NCBI RefSeq assembly: GCF_014650575.1
Contig: NZ_BMVF01000006.1
Coordinates: 372,001 to 436,000 of the forward strand
Source: Streptomyces naganishii JCM 4654
GTDB lineage: Bacteria > Actinomycetota > Actinomycetes > Streptomycetales > Streptomycetaceae
Direction of reading: 5' to 3'
DNA: 64,000 bases
Under the pieces are notes generated by a model. It searched no databases. It had not been told where the DNA came from and saw only the letters and a program-made list of their open reading frames with translations. Position 1 is the first letter of the stretch. Every line of letters begins with the position of its first letter. The position numbers and the translations under genes were made by a program. Positions 34,314-45,441 of this stretch are shown here, one piece after another.

Positions 34314-36068
34314 TCAGGACTGCGCCAGCACCACGCACGACCGCCCCGGCACGTGCAGCACCCCGTCGGCGTCCGGCGGCCCGACCGGCTCCCAGGCGGC
34401 GAGTACCCGTGCCGGGCGGGTGCCCAGGGGGATCGCCGCGGGCTCCTTGCCGAGGTTGACCGCCACCCGTACGTCACCGCGCCGGAAGGCGAGCCAGCGG
34501 GCCTCCTGGTCGTAGGCGACCCTGGTGTCGGCGAGGTCGGGGTCCGTGAGGTCGGGCTGCTCGCGCCGCAGGGCGATCAGCGTGCGGTACCAGGCGAGCA
34601 CGCGCGCGTGCGGCCCGGTCTCCGGCTCCGACCAGTCCAGGCAGGAGCGGTCCCGGGTCGCCGGGTCCTGCGGGTCGGGCACGTCCTCCTCGGCCCAGCC
34701 GTGCGCGGCGAACTCCCGCCGCCGGCCCCGGCGCACCGCCTCGGCCAGCTCCGGGTCGGTGTGGTCGGTGAAGAACTGCCACGGCGTGCCCGCGGCCCAC
34801 TCCTCGCCCATGAACAGCATCGGCGTGAACGGCGCGGTCAGGGTCAGCGTGGCCGCGCAGGCCAGCAGCCCGGGGGTGTCGGCCAGCAGCATGGACAGGC
34901 GGTCGCCCTGGGCCCGGTTGCCGACCTGGTCGTGGGTCTGGGTGTAGCCGATCAGCCGGTGCCCGGCCACCCGGGTGCGGTCCAGCGGGCGGCCGTGCCG
35001 GCGGCCCCGGAAGGAGGAGTACGTACCGTCGTGGAAGTAGCCGCAGGTGAGGGTCTTGGCGACCGCGGCGAGCGGGGCGCGTGCGAAGTCGGCGTAGTAA
35101 CCCTGGGACTCGCCGGTCAGGGCCGTGTGCAGGGCGTGGTGGAAGTCGTCGTTCCACTGGGCGTTCAGGCCCAGGCCGCCTTCCGCGCGGGGGGTGATCA
35201 GCCGCGGGTCGTTCAGGTCCGACTCGGCGATCAGGAACAGCGGGCGGCCGAGGTCCGCGGCGAGCGTGTCCACGGCCGTGGACAGCTCCTCCAGGAAGTG
35301 GCACGCGCGCGTGTCCGCCAGCGCGTGCACCGCGTCCAGCCGCAGCCCGTCGATCCGGTAGTCGCGCAGCCAGGCCAGCGCGCTGCCGGTCAGGAAGTCC
35401 CGCACCTCGTCCGAGCCGGGCGCGTCCAGGTTGACCGCGGCGCCCCAGGGGGTGTGGTGGGTGTCGGTGAAGTACGGGCCGAACCGCGGCAGGTAGTTGC
35501 CGGACGGGCCGAGGTGGTTGTGCACCACGTCCAGGACCACGCCCAGGCCCAGCTCGTGCGCACGGTCGACGAAGCGTTTCAGCCCCTCCGGGCCGCCGTA
35601 CGGCTCGTGCACCGCCCACAGCGACACGCCCTCGTAGCCCCAGCCGTGCGTGCCGGGGAAGGGGCACACGGGCATCAACTCCACGTGTGTGACGCCCAGT
35701 TCGACCAGGTGTTCCAGACGTGCGGCGGCCGCGTCGAAGGTGCCCTCGCGGGTGTACGTCCCGACGTGCAGCTCGTAGAGGACCGCGCCCGGGAGCGGGC
35801 GGCCGCCCCAGTCGCCGGTGCGCCAGACGTGGCGCGCGTGGTCGACGACGGCGCTCAGGCCGTCCGGCCCGTCCGGCTGCCGCCGCGAGCGCGGATCGGG
35901 CAGCACGGGGCCGCCGTCCAGGGCGAAGCCGTAGCGCGAGCCGTCGTCCGCCTCCGCCTCACCGGTCCACCAGCCCGCCCGCTCCGGATCGCGCTCCAAC
36001 GCGCGCGTGGCGCCGTCGCACTGGAGCGTCACACGGCCGGCCTGCGGTGCCCACACCTCGAACTGCAC
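34314..36068 (-). CDS. treZ: Malto-oligosyltrehalose trehalohydrolase
   Basis: 584 aa GH13 enzyme that releases trehalose from maltooligosyl-trehalose made by TreY. An N-terminal beta domain (about 1-90) precedes the barrel. Catalytic residues: Asp245 (DGLRLDAVHAL), Glu282 (IAESDLNDPR) and Asp380 (YTQTHDQVGNR). The motif DVVHNHLGPSGNYL is typical of TreZ. It is cytoplasmic, acting on glycogen-derived oligosaccharides. Unlike the usual compact treXYZ clusters, its partners treY and glgX lie 4.5-9 kb away on the same strand, with unrelated genes between. Confidence 0.96.
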   Translation of the reverse strand: MQFEVWAPQAGRVTLQCDGATRALERDPERAGWWTGEAEADDGSRYGFALDGGPVLPDPRSRRQPDGPDGLSAVVDHARHVWRTGDWGGRPLPGAVLYELHVGTYTREGTFDAAAARLEHLVELGVTHVELMPVCPFPGTHGWGYEGVSLWAVHEPYGGPEGLKRFVDRAHELGLGVVLDVVHNHLGPSGNYLPRFGPYFTDTHHTPWGAAVNLDAPGSDEVRDFLTGSALAWLRDYRIDGLRLDAVHALADTRACHFLEELSTAVDTLAADLGRPLFLIAESDLNDPRLITPRAEGGLGLNAQWNDDFHHALHTALTGESQGYYADFARAPLAAVAKTLTCGYFHDGTYSSFRGRRHGRPLDRTRVAGHRLIGYTQTHDQVGNRAQGDRLSMLLADTPGLLACAATLTLTAPFTPMLFMGEEWAAGTPWQFFTDHTDPELAEAVRRGRRREFAAHGWAEEDVPDPQDPATRDRSCLDWSEPETGPHARVLAWYRTLIALRREQPDLTDPDLADTRVAYDQEARWLAFRRGDVRVAVNLGKEPAAIPLGTRPARVLAAWEPVGPPDADGVLHVPGRSCVVLAQS

Positions 36069-36240
36069 GGACGGTTCCCCTTCGTCTGCTCACCGTGATG
36101 TAGCCCGTCCATCGTCCTCCAAACGAGATCAATCCGCTTTCGCATCCGTCCTTTTGCGGCGGGTGTCGCGGGATGCGCGCACCGGTCACCGTTTCCGGGT
36201 TTTCTGGACACCCCGGGTCCGCTGACCGACAATCACCAAC

Positions 36241-36792
36241 GTGACGTCGTCCTTCGAGTTCCACACGTACCCCGCGCGGCTGTCCGACGCGGAGCGCGAC
36301 AAGGCGCTCGAGGTGCTCCGTGACGGCGTCGCCATGGGCCGTCTGTCGCACGACACGTTCGTCCGGCGCATGGAGCTGGCACTGGCCGCGCGGCGCGCCG
36401 ACGAGCTCGTCGCGCTCACCTGCGACCTGCCCACCGAGAGCCGGGTGGCCCGTCTGGTGTTCGGCACCGTGGAAGCGGTCTCCGGCTTCACCGTACGGCT
36501 GCGCAGGGCCTGGCAGGCCGAGCGGCTGCCCAAGCTGCTGCTGCCCGTCCCCGGCAGCGGTCACCCCTTGCGGATAGGGCGCGACCCGGCCAGCGGGCTC
36601 AGGCTCACCCACGAGACGGTCTCCCGCGTCCACGCCGAGCTGCGCCACCAGGGCGGGATGTGGGTCCTGCGGGACCTCGGCTCGACCAACGGCACGACCG
36701 TCAACGGACGGCGGGTGATCGGGGCGGCCGTGGTGCGCGAGGGCGACCAGGTCGGGTTCGGGCAGGTGTCGTACCGGCTCCACGCGGGCTGA
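36241..36792 (+). CDS. DUF1707 and FHA domain protein
   Basis: 183 aa from the GTG at 36241. The N-terminal DUF1707 (about 8-60: ARLSDAERDKALEVLRDGVAMGRL followed by DTFVRRMELALAARRADEL) is joined by a linker to an FHA domain (about 105-180) with IGRDPASGLRL, VSRVHAEL and DLGSTNGTTVNGRRV, so the pThr-binding residues (Arg, Ser, Asn) are present. It has no membrane segment. FHA proteins recognise phospho-threonine made by Ser/Thr kinases; no kinase is adjacent. It is divergent from treZ, with 172 bp between starts. Confidence 0.92.
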   Translation: MTSSFEFHTYPARLSDAERDKALEVLRDGVAMGRLSHDTFVRRMELALAARRADELVALTCDLPTESRVARLVFGTVEAVSGFTVRLRRAWQAERLPKLLLPVPGSGHPLRIGRDPASGLRLTHETVSRVHAELRHQGGMWVLRDLGSTNGTTVNGRRVIGAAVVREGDQVGFGQVSYRLHAG

Positions 36793-36961
36793 GGCGCCCA
36801 CCGCCGGCGGCACCGGACACCTCTGGCCTGTGCATCACCCAGCGGGACGGGTCAAGTCTCTTTCCGGACGGTGGTGTTGACGAACCCGCCAACTCGTGAC
36901 TGACTTTGCTTACATCGTGTACGTGTGGTGAACCGATGGCAACACATCGTGGAGGTGTGCC

Positions 36962-38296
36962 CTGACGCCACTCCACCGCTATCCGTCCGTCGACGAACTG
37001 GCCGCCCGCGCCGCCGCCCTCGTCGCCCGCCATCCCCGCCACGCCCGGCTGCGCCGCGTCGGCGTCTCCCGCGCGGGCACCCCCCTGTGGCTCCTCACCG
37101 CCGGGCACGGCGACCGGCAGGCCCTCGTTGTCGCCGGGCCGCACGCCAACGAACCCGTGGGCGGCGCCACCGTCCTCCGGCTGGCCGAGCGGGCCCTGAC
37201 CGACCCCCATCTGCGCGAGGGCGCGGACATCACCTGGAACCTGCTGCTGTGCCTGGACCCCGACGGCTCCCGCCGCAACGAGGACTGGCTCGCCGGGCCC
37301 TACACGCTCGGCCACTACTTCCGCAGCTTCTTCCGGCCCGGCTTCCTGGAACAGCCCGAATGGCTGCCCGACGGGGCAGCGGCGGCCGCGCTGCCGGAGA
37401 CCCGCGCGCTGCTCGGCCTCCAGGACGAGCTGCGGCCCTTCGTCCAGTGCTCGCTGCACGGCGTCGACGTCGGCGGCGGCTTCGTCGAGCTGACCCACGA
37501 CCTGCCCGGCCTCGCCCAGCGCGTCGCGCACGCCGCCGCCCGCCTCGGCATCCCGCGCGAGCTCGGCGCGTACGACTGCCTGTACTGGCCCCGCCTCGGG
37601 CCCGCCGTCTACCGGATCCCGCCGCCGCGCCACGGCGACCTGGCCGCCGCCATCACCGAGGCGGCCGTGGAGTCCACCTGGTGCCACCCGCGCCGCTACG
37701 GCACCCTGTCCGCCGTGGTGGAGGCGCCCATGTGGGGCGTGGCCGCCGTTGCGGACGGCTCGGCGCCCGCCGACCGGGACGCGGTGCTGCGCGCCGTCAG
37801 CCGCACCCTGCGCGAGGACACCCGCCTGCTCGAACGCCTGCTGGACCGGGCCCGGCCGCACCTCGCCGGGGTCGCGGACGCCGACCGCCTGCTCGCCCCG
37901 GTGGACGACTATTTACTGGTCTGCCCCGGACTCGCCGACGCCTGGGACCCCGGCACCGGCGACGGCACGTCCCGCCCGCTCCCGCCGCTGACCACCGCCC
38001 ACCTGACCGCCCTGCGCATCGCCGGACGGCGGCTGGCGCTGCGCACCGCCGGGCTGCTGCACCGCCTCGTGCGCGCCGCCGGCCACGACCCGGCCGGCGT
38101 CCTGCCCGAGCTGGACCGGCTCATCGAGGAACGCTGCGCCGACTACCGCGACGGTCTGCGCGCCCGCTGGATCCCGGTCGCCCGCCAGGCCGAGTACCAG
38201 ACCCGGGTGGTCCTGGCCGCCTGCGAACTGGCCGCCCGGCACCAGCAGCCGGCCGAGCCGGCCCGGCCACGCCCGCGGGTGCTCCCGTTCGGGTGA
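36962..38296 (+). CDS. M14 family metallocarboxypeptidase (CTG start inferred)
   Basis: 444 aa if translation begins at the CTG at 36962, which has GGAGG (36951-36955) six bases upstream. No ATG, GTG or TTG occurs in frame between the upstream stop (36929) and 37157, and starting at 37157 would remove zinc ligands. Zinc ligands His61 and Glu64 (PHANEPVGG) and His166 (SLHGVD), and the catalytic Glu254 (VVEAPMW), are intact. It has no signal peptide, so it is probably cytoplasmic. It is paralogous along its length to the gene at 38803-40053. A subtilisin-inhibitor-like gene lies just downstream. Confidence 0.85.
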   Translation: MTPLHRYPSVDELAARAAALVARHPRHARLRRVGVSRAGTPLWLLTAGHGDRQALVVAGPHANEPVGGATVLRLAERALTDPHLREGADITWNLLLCLDPDGSRRNEDWLAGPYTLGHYFRSFFRPGFLEQPEWLPDGAAAAALPETRALLGLQDELRPFVQCSLHGVDVGGGFVELTHDLPGLAQRVAHAAARLGIPRELGAYDCLYWPRLGPAVYRIPPPRHGDLAAAITEAAVESTWCHPRRYGTLSAVVEAPMWGVAAVADGSAPADRDAVLRAVSRTLREDTRLLERLLDRARPHLAGVADADRLLAPVDDYLLVCPGLADAWDPGTGDGTSRPLPPLTTAHLTALRIAGRRLALRTAGLLHRLVRAAGHDPAGVLPELDRLIEERCADYRDGLRARWIPVARQAEYQTRVVLAACELAARHQQPAEPARPRPRVLPFG

Positions 38297-38338
38297 GCCG
38301 GGCTGGGGCGGGGAGCCGGGTGTGCCGATGTAGCGGGC

Positions 38339-38764
38339 ATGAAACCCTTCACCAAGGCGGCGACGGGCCGTCTGCTGCGCGGTACGACCGCGGCGGCCGC
38401 TCTCCTGCTCACCGCGGCCGTCCCGGCCCAGGCGGCCCACGCCCACTCCGACCGGGGCGACTGGCTCTACGTCAGCGTCACGCACGGCGACGTCCCTTCC
38501 GGTGACACCCGCGGCACCCTGCTGACGTGCGACCCGCCCCAGGGCCACGCCCACGCGTCCGAGGCCTGCGGCGAACTGCGCTCGGCGCGCGGCGACATCC
38601 GGGGCATCCCCCACAAGGACGTGTTCTGCTCCATGATCTACGCGCCCGTCACCGTCGAGGCCAGGGGCCAGTGGCAGGGCCGCGCCGTCGACTACACGGA
38701 GACCTTCGCCAACTCCTGTGTGATGAGGGCCCGCACGGGCGAGGTGTTCGCGCTGGACGCCTGA
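38339..38764 (+). CDS. SSI-family (Streptomyces subtilisin inhibitor-like) secreted protease inhibitor
   Basis: 141 aa with a signal peptide ending near AQAAHA (about residue 35). The mature domain keeps the SSI pattern: four Cys (64, 77, 97, 127) for two disulphides, LTCDPPQGHAHASEAC, and the reactive loop FCSMIYAP with the predicted P1 residue Met99 and P1' Ile100, as in SSI itself (CPMVYDP). It ends with YTETFANSCVMRA near the C-terminus. Family members inhibit extracellular serine proteases such as subtilisin and help regulate aerial growth. It lies between two carboxypeptidase genes. Confidence 0.93.
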   Translation: MKPFTKAATGRLLRGTTAAAALLLTAAVPAQAAHAHSDRGDWLYVSVTHGDVPSGDTRGTLLTCDPPQGHAHASEACGELRSARGDIRGIPHKDVFCSMIYAPVTVEARGQWQGRAVDYTETFANSCVMRARTGEVFALDA

Positions 38765-38802
38765 CGCGCCGGCCCGCCCCGGTCGGCGGCCGGCCCGCCG
38801 CG

Positions 38803-40053
38803 TCAGGCGTCCAGTTCGCGGGCGTGGCGGGCCGCCGCCACGACCGTGCGGCTCTGGTGCTCCGCCTGGTGGTCCAGCGGCACCCAGCGGGCCCGGAAGC
38901 GGCGGGCGAAGGACTCGCTCCAGGCCGCGACCAGCCGCTCCAGCTGCGGCGCGGCGCGGTCGTCGGCCTGGCGCAGCACCCGCAGCAGCATGGCCGCCGT
39001 CCGCAGCGGCAGCCGCCGGCCGAAGGCGTCCACGCTGCCCACGTAGGCCATCGTGGTGTCGGCGGGCGGGGTGTGCATCCAGTCCGCCGCCAGCCCCGGC
39101 ACCAGGCTCAGCCCCCACTTCGCGGCCCGCAGCAGCGGCCCGTCCGCGCCCGCCAGCCGGGGCAGCGCGTCCGCGAGGACCAGCTCCACCTCCCGCGCGT
39201 CGCTCAGCAGCCGCCGCGCCAGCCGCCGTATCGCCGCCGCGGGCGCGGGGTGCGGCGCCGGGTCGTCGACCAGGTCGCTCGCCCACATCGGCACCTCCAC
39301 CACGGCGGTCAGACCGCCGTAGCGGTGCGCGTGGTACCAGGTGCTGTGCCGCGCGTCGTCCGGCATGCTCGGGTACGCGGCCCCGGCGCCCGGCGAGGGC
39401 ATCACCCGCACCCCGGGCCCCGAGACGGCCCAGCCCGCGGCGTCGGACGCGCCCGTCTCCACCGGGATGTGCAGCTCCGCCGCGGACTTGCCGAAGGGCT
39501 CCGCGAGCCCGGGCACGTCCCTGGTCAACTGCACCCAGCTGCCGCCCAGATCGGTGCCGTGCAGGGTCACCTGGAGGTAGGGCCGCAGCGTGTCGATGAC
39601 CGCGGTCAGCGCGCGTGTCTCGGGCGGCAGCCGGTCCGGCGGCAGCACGGACGGCGACCACTCCGGCTGCTCGGGCCCGGCGGGCCGGAAGAAGCCGAGG
39701 TGGTAGTCGAGCAGGCTGCGCGGGGCGGGCGTGACGTGCAGGCTCGCGCCGTCCGGGTCCGCGCACAGCAGGAAGTGCCAGGAGGTGTCGGCCCGCAGCC
39801 GCCGCTCGTCCAGGACGCGGTGGGCGAGCGCGAGGAGGGTGGACCCTCCGGCCGGCTCGTTGGCGTGGGCGCCCGCCACCACCAGGACGGCCCGCCGGGC
39901 GTGCCCCATGGACAGCAGGTGCAGGGGCCTGCCCGCGCGGGAGAAGCCGACCTCCTGCACGGCGCACAGGTCCGGCCGTCGTGCGGCCACCGCCCGGGCG
40001 GCGGCGACGAGTTCGGGAACACTGGGGTAGCGCAGCTCCGGCAGGAGACTCAC
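38803..40053 (-). CDS. M14 family metallocarboxypeptidase (second paralogue)
   Basis: 416 aa, start ATG at 40053. Zinc ligands His63 and Glu66 (AHANEPAGG), His165 (TLHGTDLGG) and catalytic Glu253 (VVEVPMW) are intact. It shares with the gene at 36962 the N-terminus (YPSVPELVAAARAVAARRPDL), the DPDGASLH region and the FRPxxxEQPEW motif, so the two arose by duplication. There is no signal peptide. The two copies are convergent around the SSI gene. Substrate unknown; the type is usually assigned to peptidoglycan or peptide processing. Confidence 0.9.
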   Translation of the reverse strand: MSLLPELRYPSVPELVAAARAVAARRPDLCAVQEVGFSRAGRPLHLLSMGHARRAVLVVAGAHANEPAGGSTLLALAHRVLDERRLRADTSWHFLLCADPDGASLHVTPAPRSLLDYHLGFFRPAGPEQPEWSPSVLPPDRLPPETRALTAVIDTLRPYLQVTLHGTDLGGSWVQLTRDVPGLAEPFGKSAAELHIPVETGASDAAGWAVSGPGVRVMPSPGAGAAYPSMPDDARHSTWYHAHRYGGLTAVVEVPMWASDLVDDPAPHPAPAAAIRRLARRLLSDAREVELVLADALPRLAGADGPLLRAAKWGLSLVPGLAADWMHTPPADTTMAYVGSVDAFGRRLPLRTAAMLLRVLRQADDRAAPQLERLVAAWSESFARRFRARWVPLDHQAEHQSRTVVAAARHARELDA

Positions 40054-40242
40054 CCCCGACTACTCCGCCCTGCTTCGCACTCCGCAGTACCCCACGGCGT
40101 CTGTGAACTGTCAAGTACACACAACGGAGGCCGCCTGGAGCCGCCCCGAGGCGCCCGGAAGCCGTCCGGGGCGCCCGCTGACCCCCGGAAGCGCCCCCCG
40201 CCCCCGCCACCCGGACGCGCCCAGCACCCACCGCCCTGCCCG

Positions 40243-40525
40243 GGTCACCGCCCGGCCGGTCACCGTCCGGCCGGTCACCGCCCGGCCGGTCACCGTCCCG
40301 GCCGGTCACCGTCCCGGCCGGTCACTCCTACGGGCGGTCGCCGCCCCGACTCGGCCGGTTGCGGACCCGGCTGGCCATCGCGCTGGCCCGGTTGCCGTCC
40401 CGGCCGGTTACCCCTATGGGCGGTCGCCGCCCCGATCACCGACTCGGCCGGTTGCGGACCCGGCTGGCTGCCACCCCGGCCGGTCACCACCCCGATCGGT
40501 TGCCGGCCGGCCGGTCGCCGCCCCG
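40243..40525. repeat. Tandem 15-16 bp array plus a duplicated ~50-bp block
   Basis: Six units of the form GGTCACCGYCCGGCC begin at 40243, 40258, 40273, 40288, 40304 and 40320. They are followed by two copies of a block containing GGGCGGTCGCCGCCCCGA and TCGGCCGGTTGCGGACCCGG (40331-40371 and 40417-40464; the second has an 8-base addition). The array fills most of the 478-bp spacer 40054-40531 between treY and the carboxypeptidase gene, both leftward. No gene is credible here. The units have no constant repeat-spacer pattern, so it is not a CRISPR. Confidence 0.8.
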
Positions 40526-40531
40526 CCGGTC

Positions 40532-42895
40532 TCAGTTTCCCGAGCCGTCCTGGACCCGTTCAAGCAGTGCCACCGGCAGCCGTTCGAACAGTTCGGCCAC
40601 GCGCGCGTGCCCCTCGAACTCCCGCCCCGGTGCCAGCGCGTCCGCCCACCGGCCCGGCGGCAGCGGCAGCCGGGTGTCCCGCCAGCCGCCCGCCCGCTCC
40701 AGCCGCAGCGACAGCCGGGTCACGGCCGTGACCACCTCACCGGAGCGCGCGAACGCCGCGCAGTGGGCCGCGGCCGGGCCCTCGGCCACCAGCGGGGCGT
40801 ACGTCGCCCGCGAGCCGAACACCTCGGGCCGGCGCGCCCGCAGCCGCAGCGCCGCCGCCGTCACCGCGCCCTTGTCGCCGGGGTCCGCCGGAGGGAAGCT
40901 CGCCGGCCGCCGGTTGTCCGGGTCCACCAGGGCCCGGTACTCGGCCTCCGTGCCCTGGTACACGTCCGGCACGCCCGGCATCGTCAGGTGCACCAGGGCC
41001 GTCCCCAGGACGTTGGCCCGGATGTGCGGCTCCAGGGCGCCGCGCAGGGCCGCCACCCGCTCGCCCGGCGCCCCGCACGGTCCCTCGTCGACGAACCGCG
41101 CCACGGCCTCCTCGTACGGCGGCTCCTGCTCCGTCCAGCTGGTGTAGAGGCCCGCCTCCCGCACGTGCTTCAGCAGCGCCTCCCGCACCCGCCCCGGCTC
41201 GGCCGGCCCGAGCCCGAACACCGTCTGCCAGGCCGCCCAGGCGAGCTGCCCGTCCGGCACGTCCTCCTCGCCGCGCGCGACCTCCTCCAGGAGCGCGGCC
41301 CACCGCTCGGGGCACTCGGTGAGCACCGCCAGCGCGGCCCGCACGTCGGCGCTGCGCTTGGTGTCGTGCGTGGAGACCACCGTCCCGCCCACCGGCCAGT
41401 CGCGCTGCACGCGGGCGCAGTACGCGTGGAAGTCCTGAGGGGACACCGCCGGGCGCCCGGGGTCCCCGCCGACCTCGTTGGCCGACAGCAGCGGCACGTA
41501 ACGGTAGTAGGCGGTGTCCTCCACGGACTTCGCGCGCAGCGCGGAGGCGGCCTGCGCGAACCGGGTGCGCAGCTCCACGGCGTCGCGGCCCACGCCGGCC
41601 CGCCCGAGCAGCAGATCCCGTACGACGTCCACGGCCTCGCCCTCCTCGGGCACCGCGAAGGCGAGGCGGGCCCGGTCCGCGGCCTCCTCGGTGAGCACGG
41701 CGGAGGCGTCGGTCGAGGCGTACGGCCGGTAGACCTCCAGGCGGACCAGCAGCTCCCGCAGCGCTGTGCGCAGCGCCCACGGGGCGCGGTCGCGCAGCGC
41801 CGGGTCCGGTGAGCCGGTGCACACCCGGCTCGCCACCCGCGTCAGCCGCTCCGACTCGGCGGCCAGCTCGTGCGTGATCACCTTGTACGCCGCCCGCCGG
41901 GCCGTCGCCGCCCAGTCCCCGCCCCGGTCGGTCTGCGGGGCCGCCCAGCGCCGGTACAGGGCGAGCAGTTCGTCCGCACCGGCCGGGTCGGTGAACAGGC
42001 CGTCGACGTGCCGGAGGGCGTCGTAGCCGGTGGTGCCGGCCACCGGCCAGGAGGGCGGCAGGTGCTCGCCGTCGGAGAGGATCTTCTCCACGACCGTCCA
42101 GCGGCCCCCGGTCGCCTCGTGCAGCCGGGCGAGGTAGGCGTCGGGGTCGGCGAGGCCGTCCGGGTGGTCGATCCGCAGGCCGTCGACCACCCCCTCGCGC
42201 AGCAGCTGGAGGACCTTGGCGTGGGTCGCCGCGAAGACCTCCGGATCCTCCACGCGGACCCCGATCAGCTCCGAGATGCTGAAGAAGCGCCGGTAGTTGA
42301 GCTCGGTGCGGGCCAGCCGCCACCAGGTGAGCCGGTACCACTGCGCCTGGAGCAGCTCGGGCAGCGGCAGGCCGGCGGTGCCCTCGCGCAGCGGGAAGGC
42401 GTGGTCGTGGTAGCGCAGGACGTCGCCGTCGACCTTCAGCGCGCCCGTCTCCTTGCCGACCGGCCGGCCCAGCACCGGCAGCAGCACCTTGCCGTCCTGC
42501 GCCTCCCAGTCGATGTCGAACCAGCGCGCGTACGGCGAGGCGGGGCCCTCGCGCAGCACCTCCCACAGGGCGCGGTTGTGGCGCGGGGCCATGGCCATGT
42601 GGTTGGGCACGATGTCCAGGACCAGGCCGAGCCCGTGCTCCCGCGCGGTGTGCGCGAGGGCGCGCAGCCCCTCCTCCCCGCCGAGCTCGGCGCGCACCCG
42701 CGCGGGGTCCACGACGTCGTAGCCGTGCAGGGAGCCCGGCACGGCCTCGAGCACGGGGGACAGGTGCAGGTGGGAGACGCCGAGCGAGGCCAGGTACGGC
42801 ACGGCCCGCGCCGCGGCGGCGAACGGGAACTCGGGCTGGAGCTGGAGCCGGTAGGTGGCCGTGGGCACGACGGGTGCCAAGCGCTCGGGTGTCAT
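40532..42895 (-). CDS. treY: Malto-oligosyltrehalose synthase
   Basis: 787 aa GH13 enzyme that rearranges the reducing end of a maltodextrin into an alpha,alpha-1,1 (trehalose) linkage. Signature elements: TATYRLQL at the start, GYDVVDP, DIVPNHMA, nucleophile Asp243 (VDGLRIDHPDGLADP) and Glu270 (VVEKIL), then GTTGYD and STHDTKRSADVRA. Full length. It lies 94 bp downstream of glgX on the same strand and is probably co-transcribed with it; TreZ is encoded further along at 34314. Confidence 0.97.
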   Translation of the reverse strand: MTPERLAPVVPTATYRLQLQPEFPFAAAARAVPYLASLGVSHLHLSPVLEAVPGSLHGYDVVDPARVRAELGGEEGLRALAHTAREHGLGLVLDIVPNHMAMAPRHNRALWEVLREGPASPYARWFDIDWEAQDGKVLLPVLGRPVGKETGALKVDGDVLRYHDHAFPLREGTAGLPLPELLQAQWYRLTWWRLARTELNYRRFFSISELIGVRVEDPEVFAATHAKVLQLLREGVVDGLRIDHPDGLADPDAYLARLHEATGGRWTVVEKILSDGEHLPPSWPVAGTTGYDALRHVDGLFTDPAGADELLALYRRWAAPQTDRGGDWAATARRAAYKVITHELAAESERLTRVASRVCTGSPDPALRDRAPWALRTALRELLVRLEVYRPYASTDASAVLTEEAADRARLAFAVPEEGEAVDVVRDLLLGRAGVGRDAVELRTRFAQAASALRAKSVEDTAYYRYVPLLSANEVGGDPGRPAVSPQDFHAYCARVQRDWPVGGTVVSTHDTKRSADVRAALAVLTECPERWAALLEEVARGEEDVPDGQLAWAAWQTVFGLGPAEPGRVREALLKHVREAGLYTSWTEQEPPYEEAVARFVDEGPCGAPGERVAALRGALEPHIRANVLGTALVHLTMPGVPDVYQGTEAEYRALVDPDNRRPASFPPADPGDKGAVTAAALRLRARRPEVFGSRATYAPLVAEGPAAAHCAAFARSGEVVTAVTRLSLRLERAGGWRDTRLPLPPGRWADALAPGREFEGHARVAELFERLPVALLERVQDGSGN

Positions 42896-42989
42896 GGAAA
42901 GCTACGTACCCCCCGCACCGCCTTTCGTGTCACCGCCCCGCTCCGCGCCCGCCCGGCCACCCGCGCGGGCCGCCCTCCTCACCCGTTCG

Positions 42990-45098
<2,109 letters not shown>

Positions 45099-45441
45099 GA
45101 ACACGACTCTTTCAGGTGTGCGGCGCCGCCGGTGGCGCCTCGCCTTCCGAGTCTCCCGGAAAGTGGAAGAACCACCTAGGAACCGCGGGTCGCGGGCCGG
45201 CCCGGCGCGGGCGCCGGACCCGGACCGGTCCCGGCACCCGCGCCGGGCCGGCCCCGGACGATGCGTGGTCAACATCATGATTCCCGTCACCGGGCCGATC
45301 ACGCGGAAGCGGAACAAGTGCGTACGCGGCGGAAGTTGGGAAAGGAGCTGTGCATCCGGCTGCACCGCGCGCCGCTCCCGGAGTACCCTTCCTTGATCGT
45401 TGGGACGGGGAAGGCTCGGGGGAGCGGAAGGCGGTGCACGG
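45099..45441. other. Divergent intergenic region, no gene seen
   Basis: 343 bp between the glgX start and the SAV2148-type gene start. Reading it on both strands I find no credible gene or strong hairpin. The central part is a run of GC-rich sequence. It should contain the promoters of both flanking genes. Confidence 0.5.

Noticed and set aside
40243..40525. CRISPR or attachment-site interpretation of the GGTCACCG array
   Set aside because: Units are 15-16 bp and contiguous with no unique spacers, and no cas or integrase gene is nearby.
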